Source: DYFX01 sp964400625
GTDB taxonomy: Bacteria; Patescibacteriota; Patescibacteriia; SG8-24; DYFX01
Length of the DNA: 64,000 nucleotides
Reading direction: 5' to 3'
Assembly (NCBI GenBank): GCA_964400625.1
Contig: CAYNUS010000005.1
Span: 1 to 64,000, forward strand
This document shows positions 40,429 to 48,018 of the stretch, one piece after another. Under the pieces are notes generated by a model, which worked only from the letters and a program-made list of their open reading frames with translations, had not been told where the DNA came from and did no database searches. Both the position numbers and the translations under genes were made by a program. Each line of letters opens with the position of its first letter. Position 1 is the stretch's first letter.

Positions 40429-41247
40429 TTATTTCTTTTTGGAAGCCTTCTTCTTTTTCGGCTTCTCGTCCCCTTCTTCGGATCCTTCTTCCTCATCGGA
40501 CTCCTCATCCTTCTCATCCTCATCCTCGTCGGCTTCGGCCTTGGCCGGAGCTTCGCCGGCGTTGACGCCGGCCAGGAGGGCGAAGTGGTCGATCAGGATC
40601 TTGGCGGACGAGCGGATGGCCTCGTCGGCTTCCACCGTGCCGTCGGTCTCGATCGTGAGGGTGAGCTTGTCGTAGTTCGTGATCTGGCCGACGCGGACGT
40701 CCTCGACGCGGTATCCGACGGAGCGGATGGGGCTGTAGAGGGCGTCGACGGCGATCGTGCCGAGCTCGCCGCGCTCCTTGCCGCGCTCCTCGGTCGGGAC
40801 GTAGCCGCGGCCCTTGGCCACGGTGATCTCCATCTCGAGTTCGGCGGACTTGTCGGTGAGCGTGGCGATGTGGAGGCCCGGGTTGGCGACTTCGACGTCG
40901 GAGTTCGGCGCGATGTCCTTGCCGGTGACCTTCTTGTCGCCCTTGGCGTGAAGCGTCAACTTGACCGGCTCGTCGGAGAAGACCTTCAGGCGGAGCTGCT
41001 TGAGGTTCAGGATGATCTCCAGCACGTCTTCCTTGACGTTCGGGAGGGCCTGGAACTCGTGCGAGCCGCCCTTGATCTTGACGGCGGTCACCGCGGCGCC
41101 CTGGAGCGAGCTCAGGAGCACGCGGCGGAGGGCGTTGCCCACGGTGTGGCCGTAGCCATGGAAGAACGGTTCCATGACGAGCACCGACTCGTTGTCGCGC
41201 TCACCGGGAGTGATTTCGATCTTCGACGGAAGAAGGATGTCTTCCAT
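40429..41247 (-). CDS. rpoA: RNA polymerase alpha subunit without C-terminal domain
   Basis: A protein of 272 residues. The N-terminal assembly domain is intact (FHGYGHTVGNALRRVLLSSL; IKGGSHEFQALPNVKEDVLEIILNLK; SPIRSVGYRVEDVRVGQITNYDKL). After about residue 229 there is no helix-hairpin-helix alpha-CTD; an acidic run (EADEDEDEKDEESDEEEGSE) and a Lys-rich end replace it. Alpha-CTD normally binds UP elements and many activators, so promoter recognition here should rely on sigma. The downstream sequence has no remnant of the domain and no frameshift sign. Confidence 0.96.
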   Translation of the reverse strand: MEDILLPSKIEITPGERDNESVLVMEPFFHGYGHTVGNALRRVLLSSLQGAAVTAVKIKGGSHEFQALPNVKEDVLEIILNLKQLRLKVFSDEPVKLTLHAKGDKKVTGKDIAPNSDVEVANPGLHIATLTDKSAELEMEITVAKGRGYVPTEERGKERGELGTIAVDALYSPIRSVGYRVEDVRVGQITNYDKLTLTIETDGTVEADEAIRSSAKILIDHFALLAGVNAGEAPAKAEADEDEDEKDEESDEEEGSEEGDEKPKKKKASKKK

Positions 41248-41320
41248 AGGGGTTTGGGGTCCTGCGGCACGCGGCGCGACAGATCAGCAATCGCCGCGCG
41301 GCGACGGGACGGGCCAAGAT

Positions 41321-41950
41321 TTAGCGAGAGTAGAATTCGACGATCAGCTTGGCGTCGAAGCTCTTGTCGAGCTCTTCGGCGGTCGGCTTGTTGATGACCT
41401 TGCCGGTCATGTTCGGGACGTCCATCGAGAGCCAGGCCGGGGTCTGATGCTTGCCGAGGCGTTCGGAGAGGTCCTTGAACGCGCCCTTCTTCATCTTGTT
41501 CGGCTGGATGGTGACGAGGTCGCCGGCGCGGAGCTGGTACGACGGGATGTCGACCGACTTGCCGTTCACCTGGAACAGGCCGTGGGTGACCATCTGGCGC
41601 GCGGCGGCGCGGCTCTTGCCGAAGCCGAAGCGGTAGACGGAGTTGTCGAGGCGCATTTCCAGGAACTGCTTGAGGAAGACGCCGGTGTCGCCTTGGCGGG
41701 AGGCCGCCTTGGTGAAGTAGCCTTCGAACTGGCGCTCCATCATGCCGTAGATGCGCTTGGCCTTCTGCTTCTCGCGGAGCTGGACGCCGAACGGGGTGAT
41801 CTTGGCGCGGGAGGTCGGGCCGTGCTGGCCGGGAGGGAAGGCGCGGCGGGTGACCGGGCACTTGGGGCCGAGGCACTTCTCGCCCTTCAGGTAGAGCTTC
41901 TCGCCCTCACGACGGCACTGCTTGCATTTGGGTTCGGTATTGCGGGCCAT
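41321..41950 (-). CDS. rpsD: 30S ribosomal protein S4 (zinc-binding form)
   Basis: A protein of 209 residues with an N-terminal zinc knuckle (CKQCRREGEKLYLKGEKC then PKC), the S4 core (REKQKAKRIYGMMERQFEGYF) and an S4 RNA-binding domain (LEMRLDNSVYRFGFGKSRAAARQMVTHGLF). It binds 16S rRNA and in many bacteria represses this operon. 73 nt separate it from rpoA. Confidence 0.97.
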   Translation of the reverse strand: MARNTEPKCKQCRREGEKLYLKGEKCLGPKCPVTRRAFPPGQHGPTSRAKITPFGVQLREKQKAKRIYGMMERQFEGYFTKAASRQGDTGVFLKQFLEMRLDNSVYRFGFGKSRAAARQMVTHGLFQVNGKSVDIPSYQLRAGDLVTIQPNKMKKGAFKDLSERLGKHQTPAWLSMDVPNMTGKVINKPTAEELDKSFDAKLIVEFYSR

Positions 41951-41959
41951 AGTGGAGGG

Positions 41960-42412
41960 TTAGACGCGGCGCGGCTTCGGAGGGCGGCAGCCGTTGTGCG
42001 GGATCGGCGTGACGTCCTTGATGGTGAGCACGTTGATGCCGTTGGCGTTCAGGGCGCGGACCGCCGACTCGCGGCCGGAGCCGATGCCCTTCACGAAGAC
42101 GTTGACGTCCTTGAGCCCGGTGTCCTTCACCTTCTCGCACACGTCCTTGATGATCATCGAGGCGGCGTACGGGGTGGACTTCTTCGGACCGCTGAAACCG
42201 ACTTTGCCGGCGGACGACCAGGCGAGGACGTTGCCGTTGGCGTCGGTGAGCGTGACGATCGTGTTGTTGTAGGTGGCCTGCACGTAGCAGCGGCCATGGG
42301 AGACCTGGCGGACGCTCTTCTTGGTCTTCTTGCGGGGAGCGGCCTTGGACTTCTTCCCTTCTTCCGTCTCGACGGCCGTTTCGGCCGGAGCGGTGATGGT
42401 GTTCTCTTCCAT
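41960..42412 (-). CDS. rpsK: 30S ribosomal protein S11
   Basis: A protein of 150 residues: a Lys/Ala-rich N-terminal extension of about 35 residues, then a standard S11 (YVQATYNNTIVTLTDANGNVLAWSSAGKVGF; GIGSGRESAVRAL; DVTPIPHNGCRPPKPRRV). The CTCTATG start lacks a Shine-Dalgarno site. Confidence 0.97.
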   Translation of the reverse strand: MEENTITAPAETAVETEEGKKSKAAPRKKTKKSVRQVSHGRCYVQATYNNTIVTLTDANGNVLAWSSAGKVGFSGPKKSTPYAASMIIKDVCEKVKDTGLKDVNVFVKGIGSGRESAVRALNANGINVLTIKDVTPIPHNGCRPPKPRRV

Positions 42413-42432
42413 AGAGGTTTACATCCAGTGAT

Positions 42433-42822
42433 TTAGGTCTTCAGGCCCGCCTTGACGCGGCCGGAGCCCATCGTCTTTCGGACGTTGCCGCGCGTGGTGC
42501 GCGAGTTGGTCTTGGTGCGCTGTCCGCGCATCGGGAGGTTCTTGGCGTGGCGGGTGCCGCGGTACGAACCGATCTCCTTGAGGCGCTTGATCTGGGCCAG
42601 GGTGTCGCGGCGGAGTTCGCCTTCGACCTTCATGGACTTCTCGATGTGCTCACGGAGCTTGTTGATCTCGGCGTCGGCCATGTCCTTGACGCGGACGTCG
42701 CCGTCGACCCCGGTGGTCTCGATGATCTTCTTGGCCTGGGTGTCGCCGATGCCGTAGATGTACGTCAGGGCGATCAGGACGCGCTTGTTGCTGGGGAGGG
42801 TGACTCCTGCGATACGTGCCAT
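42433..42822 (-). CDS. rpsM: 30S ribosomal protein S13
   Basis: A protein of 129 residues: ARIAGVTLPSNKRVLIALTYIYGIG, LRRDTLAQIKRLKEIGSYRG and the C-terminal RGQRTKTNSRTTRG motif. Normal length. It contacts tRNA and the 50S subunit. Confidence 0.97.
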   Translation of the reverse strand: MARIAGVTLPSNKRVLIALTYIYGIGDTQAKKIIETTGVDGDVRVKDMADAEINKLREHIEKSMKVEGELRRDTLAQIKRLKEIGSYRGTRHAKNLPMRGQRTKTNSRTTRGNVRKTMGSGRVKAGLKT

Positions 42823-42832
42823 ATGCGTGAAA

Positions 42833-42946
42833 TTAGCCCTGGCGCTGCTTATGCTTAGGGTTCTTGCAGAGGATGCAGACGCGGCGCTTCCGGCGGACGA
42901 CGACGCAGTCGCGGCAGATTTTCTTCACGGACGAGCGGACTTTCAT
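42833..42946 (-). CDS. rpmJ: 50S ribosomal protein L36
   Basis: A protein of 37 residues: MKVRSSVKKICRDCVVVRRK then VCILCKNPKHKQRQG, with the C-x2-C ... C-x4-H-type zinc site of the cysteine-bearing form. It sits between infA and rpsM, as in many bacteria. Confidence 0.97.
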   Translation of the reverse strand: MKVRSSVKKICRDCVVVRRKRRVCILCKNPKHKQRQG

Positions 42947-42972
42947 GTTTGTTGGGTTGAAAGCGCGATTGA

Positions 42973-43221
42973 TCAGAAGCGGTAGACGATGCGGCCTTTG
43001 GTCAGGTCGTACGGTGTCATTTCGACCTTGACCCGGTCTCCAGGCAGCAGCCGGATCCGGTTCATCCGCATCTTGCCCGAGAGGTGGCACAAGATGACGT
43101 GTCCGCTCTCGAGTTTGACCTTGAAGCTCGTGGCAGGGAGGAGCTCTTCGACGACGCCCGCGGCCTCGATGAAGTCTTTTCCTCCGTTTCCAGCGGCTCC
43201 GGGTGGCGTTCTACGAGCCAT
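42973..43221 (-). CDS. infA: Translation initiation factor IF-1
   Basis: A protein of 82 residues with the OB-fold S1 domain: GVVEELLPATSFKVKLESGH, LCHLSGKMRMNRIRLLPGD and MTPYDLTKGRIVYRF. A short Gly/Pro-rich N-terminal extension (ARRTPPGAAGNGG) is unusual. First gene of the operon, after a leader of about 70 nt. Confidence 0.96.
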   Translation of the reverse strand: MARRTPPGAAGNGGKDFIEAAGVVEELLPATSFKVKLESGHVILCHLSGKMRMNRIRLLPGDRVKVEMTPYDLTKGRIVYRF

Positions 43222-43255
43222 GAAGTGGATGGTTCCAAGGCGTGCACCCCGAACC

Positions 43256-43295
43256 AAAAAATTACGCAAGTCCCCAAGCGGTTACTTTGCTTGCG
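43256..43295 (-). promoter_or_regulatory. Possible attenuator hairpin in the infA leader
   Basis: CGCAAG (43295-43290) and CTTGCG (43270-43265) on the minus strand can pair around an AAGC/GCTT inner stem, and TTTTTT follows (43261-43256). This looks like a leader terminator or a protein-binding hairpin upstream of infA. Confidence 0.4.
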
Positions 43296-43298
43296 GGA

Positions 43299-43327
43299 AG
43301 TCTACCAGAGGGTGCAAATGCCGTCAA
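43299..43327 (-). promoter_or_regulatory. Ribosomal protein operon promoter
   Basis: Minus strand TTGACG (43327-43322), 17 nt, TAGACT (43304-43299). Predicted start about 43292, giving a 70-nt leader before infA, unlike the leaderless heads elsewhere. Confidence 0.75.
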
Positions 43328-43344
43328 GGGGGCTAATCTCAGCG

Positions 43345-43367
43345 AAAAAATGACCCTCCGGGGTCAT
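43345..43367 (-). terminator. Terminator of the 136-residue hypothetical gene
   Basis: ATGACCC, 4-nt loop, GGGTCAT, with T-tracts on both sides (minus-strand TTTTT at 43349-43345). Confidence 0.85.
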
Positions 43368-43376
43368 GTTTTTGGG

Positions 43377-43787
43377 CTAAGGTTGGCGACCGTGCGTGCC
43401 GAAGGCCTTGAAGAGCTTCCGGAAGGTGTCTTCCTCGAGACCGATGAAGGCCCATCCCTCCGGAATGTCGCTGGCGGCCTCGGGCGGGTAGAAGTCCTTG
43501 ATCGGGATGCCGGTCCCGGACAGGTCGAGCGTCATGTAGGGCTCGAACCAGAGACCGAAGCTCCCCTGCTCGGTCATGACCCTGTGATAGGCGACCTCTT
43601 CGGAGAACGCCGGGTCGTCGAAGGGGGCCTCATCGTCGTCATCATCCTCGCCGGACTTCAGCGCGGCGACGGTGGCGTCCGGCATCTGCGCCGGCGCGAG
43701 CTGGATGCCGGTGAAGCCGGCTTCGGCGAGGCCTTCGCGGATCAACTCCACGAAGGAGGCGCGGGCGTCCGCGTCGTACTTGGGCAT
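43377..43787 (-). CDS. Conserved hypothetical acidic protein
   Basis: A protein of 136 residues with an acidic patch (SGEDDDDDEAPFDDPAFSEE) and a C-terminal WAFIGLEEDTFRKLFKAFG segment. No family recognised. It has an ACAGGAGTG ribosome-binding site and a promoter TTGCCG, 17 nt, TAGGAT (43860-43832, minus strand), so it belongs to the class of stand-alone genes with a leader. Confidence 0.6.
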   Translation of the reverse strand: MPKYDADARASFVELIREGLAEAGFTGIQLAPAQMPDATVAALKSGEDDDDDEAPFDDPAFSEEVAYHRVMTEQGSFGLWFEPYMTLDLSGTGIPIKDFYPPEAASDIPEGWAFIGLEEDTFRKLFKAFGTHGRQP

Positions 43788-43831
43788 CGGTCACTCCTGT
43801 CGGTTGAAAGGGAAAGGGCGCGGATGCGGGC

Positions 43832-43860
43832 ATCCTAACCGCTCGCGACTTGGCCGGCAA
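43832..43860 (-). promoter_or_regulatory. Promoter of the acidic hypothetical gene
   Basis: Minus strand TTGCCG (43860-43855), 17 nt, TAGGAT (43837-43832). Confidence 0.6.
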
Positions 43861-43864
43861 GCTC

Positions 43865-44848
43865 CTATGGGGCCGGCGCGCCGTGGTATGCGCGGTACCA
43901 GGCGACGAACTTCGCGACCCCGACCTCGATCGGCGTGCTCGGCCGGAAACCGACGTCGCGCACGAGGTCGTCGACGTCGGCGTAGGTCGCCGGGACGTCG
44001 CCGGGCTGCAGGGGAAGGTAGTTCTTGACCGCCTTCACGCCGAGCGCGTCCTCCAGGACGCCGATGAAGCGCTCCAGCTCGACCGGTTCGTTGTTGCCGA
44101 TGTTGTAGACCTTGTACCGGGCGCCCGTCGCGCACGGCTCCGGGACGCGATCGGCGACGCGGATGACGCCTTCGACGATGTCGTCGACGTAGGTGAAGTC
44201 GCGCTTCATCTTGCCCTGGTTGTAGACGTCGATGGGCTTGCCCTCGAGGATGGCCTTCGTGAAACCGAAGAGCGCCATGTCAGGGCGTCCCCACGGGCCG
44301 TAGACGGTGAAGAAGCGGAGTCCCGTCGTCGGAAGCCCGAAGAGGTGGCTGTAGGTGTGCGCCATGAGCTCGTTGGCCTTCTTCGTGGCGGCGTAGAGGC
44401 TGACGGGGTGGTCGACCTCATCCTCCGTGGAGAACGGGAGCTTCGTGTTGGCGCCGTAGACGGAGCTCGAGGAGGCATAGACGAGATGCGCGATCTTCGC
44501 GTGGCGGCAGCCTTCGAGCACGTTCACGAAGCCGACCAGGTTGCTGTCGACGTAGGCGTGCGGGTTCTGGAGCGAGTAGCGGACGCCGGCCTGGGCGGCG
44601 AGATGGATGACGGCGTCGAAGGTTTCCGTCTCGAAGAGGCGCTTCATCCCCTCGCGGTCGGCGAGGTCCATCTTCACGAATCGGAAGTTCGGGTGCGCGA
44701 GCAGCGCGAGGCGCGCCTCCTTCAAGGAGACGTCGTAGTAGCCGTTGACGCTATCGAGACCGACGACGGCGTCTCCGCGATCGAGCAGGCGCTTGGCCGT
44801 GTGGAAGCCGATGAACCCGGCGGCGCCGGTCACGAGATAGGTGGCCAT
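43865..44848 (-). CDS. NAD-dependent epimerase (UDP-glucuronate 4-epimerase-like)
   Basis: Extended SDR of 327 residues: TGAAGFIGFHTAKRLL at the N-terminus (GxxGxxG), HLAAQAGVRYSLQNPHAYVDSN, SSSSVYG, the YAATKKANE (YxxxK) catalytic motif, and GLRFFTVYGPWGRPDMALF. The QAGVRYS and PWGRPDMA motifs are those of UDP-glucuronate 4-epimerases, which make UDP-galacturonate for surface glycans. A sugar-nucleotide dehydrogenase that could supply UDP-glucuronate is at 52095. The start is set at 44848 by the Rossmann motif. Confidence 0.88.
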   Translation of the reverse strand: MATYLVTGAAGFIGFHTAKRLLDRGDAVVGLDSVNGYYDVSLKEARLALLAHPNFRFVKMDLADREGMKRLFETETFDAVIHLAAQAGVRYSLQNPHAYVDSNLVGFVNVLEGCRHAKIAHLVYASSSSVYGANTKLPFSTEDEVDHPVSLYAATKKANELMAHTYSHLFGLPTTGLRFFTVYGPWGRPDMALFGFTKAILEGKPIDVYNQGKMKRDFTYVDDIVEGVIRVADRVPEPCATGARYKVYNIGNNEPVELERFIGVLEDALGVKAVKNYLPLQPGDVPATYADVDDLVRDVGFRPSTPIEVGVAKFVAWYRAYHGAPAP

Positions 44849-44872
44849 ATGCTGGCATCGTATCCGCCGACG

Positions 44873-44897
44873 AAAAAGACCGCCAGAGGGGCGGTCT
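44873..44897 (-). terminator. Terminator upstream of the epimerase
   Basis: AGACCGCC, loop AGAGG, GGCGGTCT with TTTTT on the minus strand; it overlaps the stop of the 139-residue gene. Confidence 0.85.
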
Positions 44898-45315
44898 ACT
44901 TGCCGTAGGGGCCGGGCCGAAGCTGCCAAGCCTTGCGTTCGTCGGCCGTGAGGTTCGCGTTGAAGGTCTCGATCTCGCCGTTCAAGGCGAAGAGCTCCCC
45001 CCTCAGCCGTTCGCGGCGTTCGAGGCGGCGGTCCTGCTCGTGGAACTTGGCCGCGAGCGGCGGAGGCGCGTCCGTGATCGTGATGACGACGTCCGGCGCG
45101 CGCAGGCTCCAGCGGAGCCAGGCGATGCCGGCGACGAGGAGCGCCGCGAGGAGCTGGGCACCGACGATGCCGCTCATCACGAGCGGCAGGATGAGGCTGA
45201 AGTCGCCGTGCGCATGGCCTGCCGCGCGGCAGGCCCCGTAACTGCCCCAGATGATGCCGAAGGCGATGAGCGCGTAGACGACGACCGAACGGACGAAGAC
45301 CTTGCCGAATCGCAT
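44896..45315 (-). CDS. Two-helix membrane protein with coiled-coil tail
   Basis: A protein of 139 residues: membrane segments VFVRSVVVYALIAFGIIWGSYG and LVMSGIVGAQLLAALLVAGIAWL, then a charged helical tail (FHEQDRRLERRERLRGELFALNGEIETF). No family recognised. TTCAGGAGG gives a clear ribosome-binding site. The promoter -10 (TATCAT, 45354-45349) sits in the loop of the alaS terminator. Confidence 0.62.
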   Translation of the reverse strand: MRFGKVFVRSVVVYALIAFGIIWGSYGACRAAGHAHGDFSLILPLVMSGIVGAQLLAALLVAGIAWLRWSLRAPDVVITITDAPPPLAAKFHEQDRRLERRERLRGELFALNGEIETFNANLTADERKAWQLRPGPYGK

Positions 45316-45336
45316 GCTGCCTCCTGAAGGAACGAA

Positions 45337-45378
45337 AAGACTGCGGCCATGATAGCCGCAGCCTTCGTCCTTTATCAA
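45337..45378 (-). promoter_or_regulatory. alaS terminator with embedded promoter
   Basis: Hairpin CTGCGGC (45361-45355), loop TATCATG, GCCGCAG (45347-45341) then TCTTTT on the minus strand. The loop is a -10 (TATCAT); TTGATA (45378-45373) is its -35 at 18 nt and overlaps the alaS stop TGA (45377-45375). Confidence 0.6.
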
Positions 45379-47240
45379 GCCTTGGGTCCGGCCGGCTCGG
45401 TCTCGGCCGCGGTCGGCGTCGCGCCGTCGGGGAGGACGGGTTCGACGACGGCCTTGATGCGGCGGATGCCGGCGGAGGACGCTTCCTCCTTCTGGATCCT
45501 GAAGCGTCCGACCTGCGCGGTGTGGCGCACGTGCGGGCCGCCGCAGATCTCCATCGAGTAGTCGCCGACGACGTAGACCTTCACCTTGTCGCCGTAGCGG
45601 TCCTCGAACAGGCCGATGGCGCCGCCTTCCTTGGCGTCGGCCACGGACTTCTCCTCGAAGTGCACCGGCAGGTCGCGCACGATAGCTTCGTTCACCATGT
45701 CCTCGACCTTCTTGATCTCTTCCGGCGTCATCTTGTTCGGATGCGAGAAATCGAACCGCAGGCGTTCGGCGGTGATGTTGGAGCCTTTCTGCTCGACGTG
45801 TTCTCCGAGGACGTTCCTGAGCGCCTTGTGCAGGAGGTGCGTGGCGGTGTGCAGGCGCGTCGTCTCCCAGGAGTGGTCGGCGAGGCCGCCCTTGAACTTC
45901 TTCTCGGCGCCTTGGCGCGAGAGGTCCTGATGCGCCTTCATCGCGGCGTCCCAGCCCGCCTGATCGACCTTCTTGCCGATCGTCTCCTCGGTGAGCTCTT
46001 TCGGGAAGCCGAAGGATTCGTAGAGATAGAAGGCCGTCTCCCCCGGCACGGTGGCGTGGGCTTCGAGATCCTTCTTGAGCTTCGCGACCTCATGCAGGCC
46101 GTTCTGGAGCGTGCGCATGAACTTGTCCTCCTCGGCGTCGAGCGCGCCGATGACGCGGTCGCGGTTCTGCTCGAGTTCGGGATAGGCGTCGCGGAAGAGC
46201 GCGATGACCTTCTCGGCGATCTTGGACGTGAAGAAGCCCTCGATGCCGAGCTGGCGTCCGTAGCGGACGGCGCGGCGGATGAGGCGGCGCAGGATGTAGC
46301 CTTGGTCGACGTTCGACGGCGTGATGCCGCGCGGGTCGCCGATCATGAAGGTGGCGGTGCGGACGTGGTCGGCGATGATGCGCATGGCGCGGTCGTCATC
46401 CTCCCCCGCTCCATAGGCCTTGCCGCAGAGCGCGCCGATGGCGGCGAGGAGCTCCTGGAAGTTCTCGGTGTCGAAGACGGTCGACTTGCCTTGCATCATC
46501 GCGGCCACGCGCTCGAGGCCCATGCCGGTGTCGACGTTCTTCTGCGCGAGCGGCTCGAAGGTCGCCTCCGGAGTCTTGTTGTACTCCATGAAGACGTTGT
46601 TCCAGATCTCGATGAAGCGGCCGCAATCGCAGTTCGGGTGGCACTTCGCGCCGAAGCGGGCGTCGTGCTGCGCGCCGGTGTCGTAGAAGATCTCGGTGTC
46701 CGGGCCGCACGGGCCGGTCATGCCGGCGGGGCCCCACCAGTTCTTGTCCTTGGGATACGCGAAGACGCGCTCGTTGAAGTTGGCGTCGATGCCGCGCGTC
46801 TGGAAGACGTCCTTCCAGATGCCGACGGATTCGAGATCGCGCGGCGCGTCGGCGTCGCCTTCGAAGACGGTGACGTAGATGCGCGCCGGGTCGAGCGCGA
46901 GCCAGCGCGGAGACGTCAGGAACTCGAAGCTCCACGTGATGGCGTCGCGCTTGAAGTAGTCGCCGAGCGACCAGTTGCCGAGCATCTCGAAGAACGTGAG
47001 ATGGCGGTTGTCGCCGACCTCGTCGATGTCGCCGGTGCGGACGCACTTCTGCACGTCGGCCAGGCGGTTGCCGGCCGGGTGCTTCTCGCCGAGAAGGTAC
47101 GGCACGAGCGGATGCATGCCGGCGGTCGTGAAGAGGACTGTCGGATCGTTCTCCGGAATCAAAGAAGCCGAAGGGATGATGGCGTGCCCCTTCTCCTTGA
47201 AGAAGTCCAGGAATTTCGCGCGGATCTCGTCGGTGGTCAT
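45375..47240 (-). CDS. alaS: Alanyl-tRNA synthetase, short form without C-Ala
   Basis: Charges tRNA-Ala. 621 residues against 876 in E. coli. The catalytic domain is intact (FTTAGMHPLVPYLLGEKHP; NRHLTFFEMLGNWSLGDYFK; CGPDTEIFYD; NVDTGMGLERVAAMMQ), as is the editing domain with HTATHLLHKAL and CGGPHVRHTAQVG. The protein ends right after the editing domain, so the coiled coil and the C-Ala domain are missing. No remnant lies downstream. The start at 47240 is 9 nt after a -10; the longer frame to 47453 has no homology. Confidence 0.96.
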   Translation of the reverse strand: MTTDEIRAKFLDFFKEKGHAIIPSASLIPENDPTVLFTTAGMHPLVPYLLGEKHPAGNRLADVQKCVRTGDIDEVGDNRHLTFFEMLGNWSLGDYFKRDAITWSFEFLTSPRWLALDPARIYVTVFEGDADAPRDLESVGIWKDVFQTRGIDANFNERVFAYPKDKNWWGPAGMTGPCGPDTEIFYDTGAQHDARFGAKCHPNCDCGRFIEIWNNVFMEYNKTPEATFEPLAQKNVDTGMGLERVAAMMQGKSTVFDTENFQELLAAIGALCGKAYGAGEDDDRAMRIIADHVRTATFMIGDPRGITPSNVDQGYILRRLIRRAVRYGRQLGIEGFFTSKIAEKVIALFRDAYPELEQNRDRVIGALDAEEDKFMRTLQNGLHEVAKLKKDLEAHATVPGETAFYLYESFGFPKELTEETIGKKVDQAGWDAAMKAHQDLSRQGAEKKFKGGLADHSWETTRLHTATHLLHKALRNVLGEHVEQKGSNITAERLRFDFSHPNKMTPEEIKKVEDMVNEAIVRDLPVHFEEKSVADAKEGGAIGLFEDRYGDKVKVYVVGDYSMEICGGPHVRHTAQVGRFRIQKEEASSAGIRRIKAVVEPVLPDGATPTAAETEPAGPKA

Positions 47241-47249
47241 ACCGGAGAC

Positions 47250-47278
47250 ACTATAGGAAGAAAGGCGGAGCGAGGCAA
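47250..47278 (-). promoter_or_regulatory. alaS promoter
   Basis: Minus strand TTGCCT (47278-47273), 17 nt, TATAGT (47255-47250). It ends 9 nt from the ATG at 47240. Confidence 0.75.
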
Positions 47279-47302
47279 GGCGCGACGGTCGCCGGGAGGG
47301 GG

Positions 47303-47412
47303 TTGACAGAATCCGGAAAATAGGTAAGGGTGGGAAGTTCCACGGAGGAACCGTCGCCCCGTTCCGGGGGCACGCAATTTTCGATGCCCCCGAGGGGGCT
47401 GGAGGCTCGACC
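47303..47412 (+). promoter_or_regulatory. Promoter and switch-like leader of Cys-rich lipoprotein gene
   Basis: TTGACA (47303-47308), 16 nt, TAAGGG (47325-47330). In the leader, GCCCCC (47386-47391) can pair with GGGGGC at 47366-47371 or with GGGGGC at 47394-47399, just before the GGAGG site (47401-47405). GGAAC/GTTCC (47347-47364) forms another stem. Confidence 0.5.
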
Positions 47413-47901
47413 ATGCGCACTTTCCACATCGCGTTCATCGTGTTCATCTCCATCGCGGCGGCTTACAGCATGGGCTGCGGCGGCGAGGATGACAACTGCG
47501 GCAGCACCTCCGGGTGCGAGCCGCCCCCCGAAACCTGCGGCGACGACGCCTGCCAGGCGAACCTGGGCGAGAACGCCCAGAACTGCCCGGAGGACTGCGA
47601 CGCCTCGGCCTGCGGCGACGGCACCTGCCAGTCCGCGGATGGCGAGAGCCCCGAGAGCTGTCCTGCCGACTGCGCGGTGCCCGAAGACTGCGGAGACGGC
47701 TACTGCGCCCCGAACATGGAGAACCCCATGAACTGCGCGACCGACTGCGCCTTCGAGGACATCTGCGGCAACGCGACCTGCGATCTCGACGTCGGAGAGA
47801 ACACGTTCAACTGCACGCCCGACTGTCCCGCGTTCACCTGCGGCAACGGCGACTGCGACGGCGGCGAGTCGCAGACGTCCTGTCCGGTGGACTGCCGCTG
47901 A
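47413..47901 (+). CDS. Cys-rich repeat lipoprotein, copy 1
   Basis: A protein of 162 residues: a signal segment ending YSMGC (probable lipobox), then about five repeats built on CGDGxC...GE...CPxDC (for example CGDGTCQSADGESPESC, CGDGYCAPNMENPMNC, CGNGDCDGGESQTSC). The even cysteine number suggests disulfides in an extracellular fold. Similar repeats are common in secreted proteins of myxobacteria. Role unknown; adhesion is one possibility. A paralogue follows at 48019. Confidence 0.75.
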   Translation: MRTFHIAFIVFISIAAAYSMGCGGEDDNCGSTSGCEPPPETCGDDACQANLGENAQNCPEDCDASACGDGTCQSADGESPESCPADCAVPEDCGDGYCAPNMENPMNCATDCAFEDICGNATCDLDVGENTFNCTPDCPAFTCGNGDCDGGESQTSCPVDCR

Positions 47902-47926
47902 CGCCTCGCGGCGTCCTTCGACCGCG

Positions 47927-47951
47927 AGCGGATCCACGCGATCCGCTTTTT
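47927..47951 (+). terminator. Terminator between Cys-rich genes
   Basis: AGCGGATC, 5-nt loop, GATCCGCT, then TTTT. Confidence 0.85.
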
Positions 47952-48018
47952 CGTTTCCAGGCCCTTGACGCGGCCGCCTCCTCGTGCCAACGTGCGCCCA
48001 ACCTGCAATGGAGGATGC

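Noticed and set aside
40429..40500. rpoA truncated by sequencing error
   Set aside because: The tail is in frame, low-complexity but G+C-typical, and rplQ follows after 2 nt; no alpha-CTD motif in other frames.
45316..45374. Lost C-terminal part of alaS through a frameshift
   Set aside because: The space downstream is 59 nt, filled by a terminator and promoter, then another gene; no C-Ala sequence is present in any frame.
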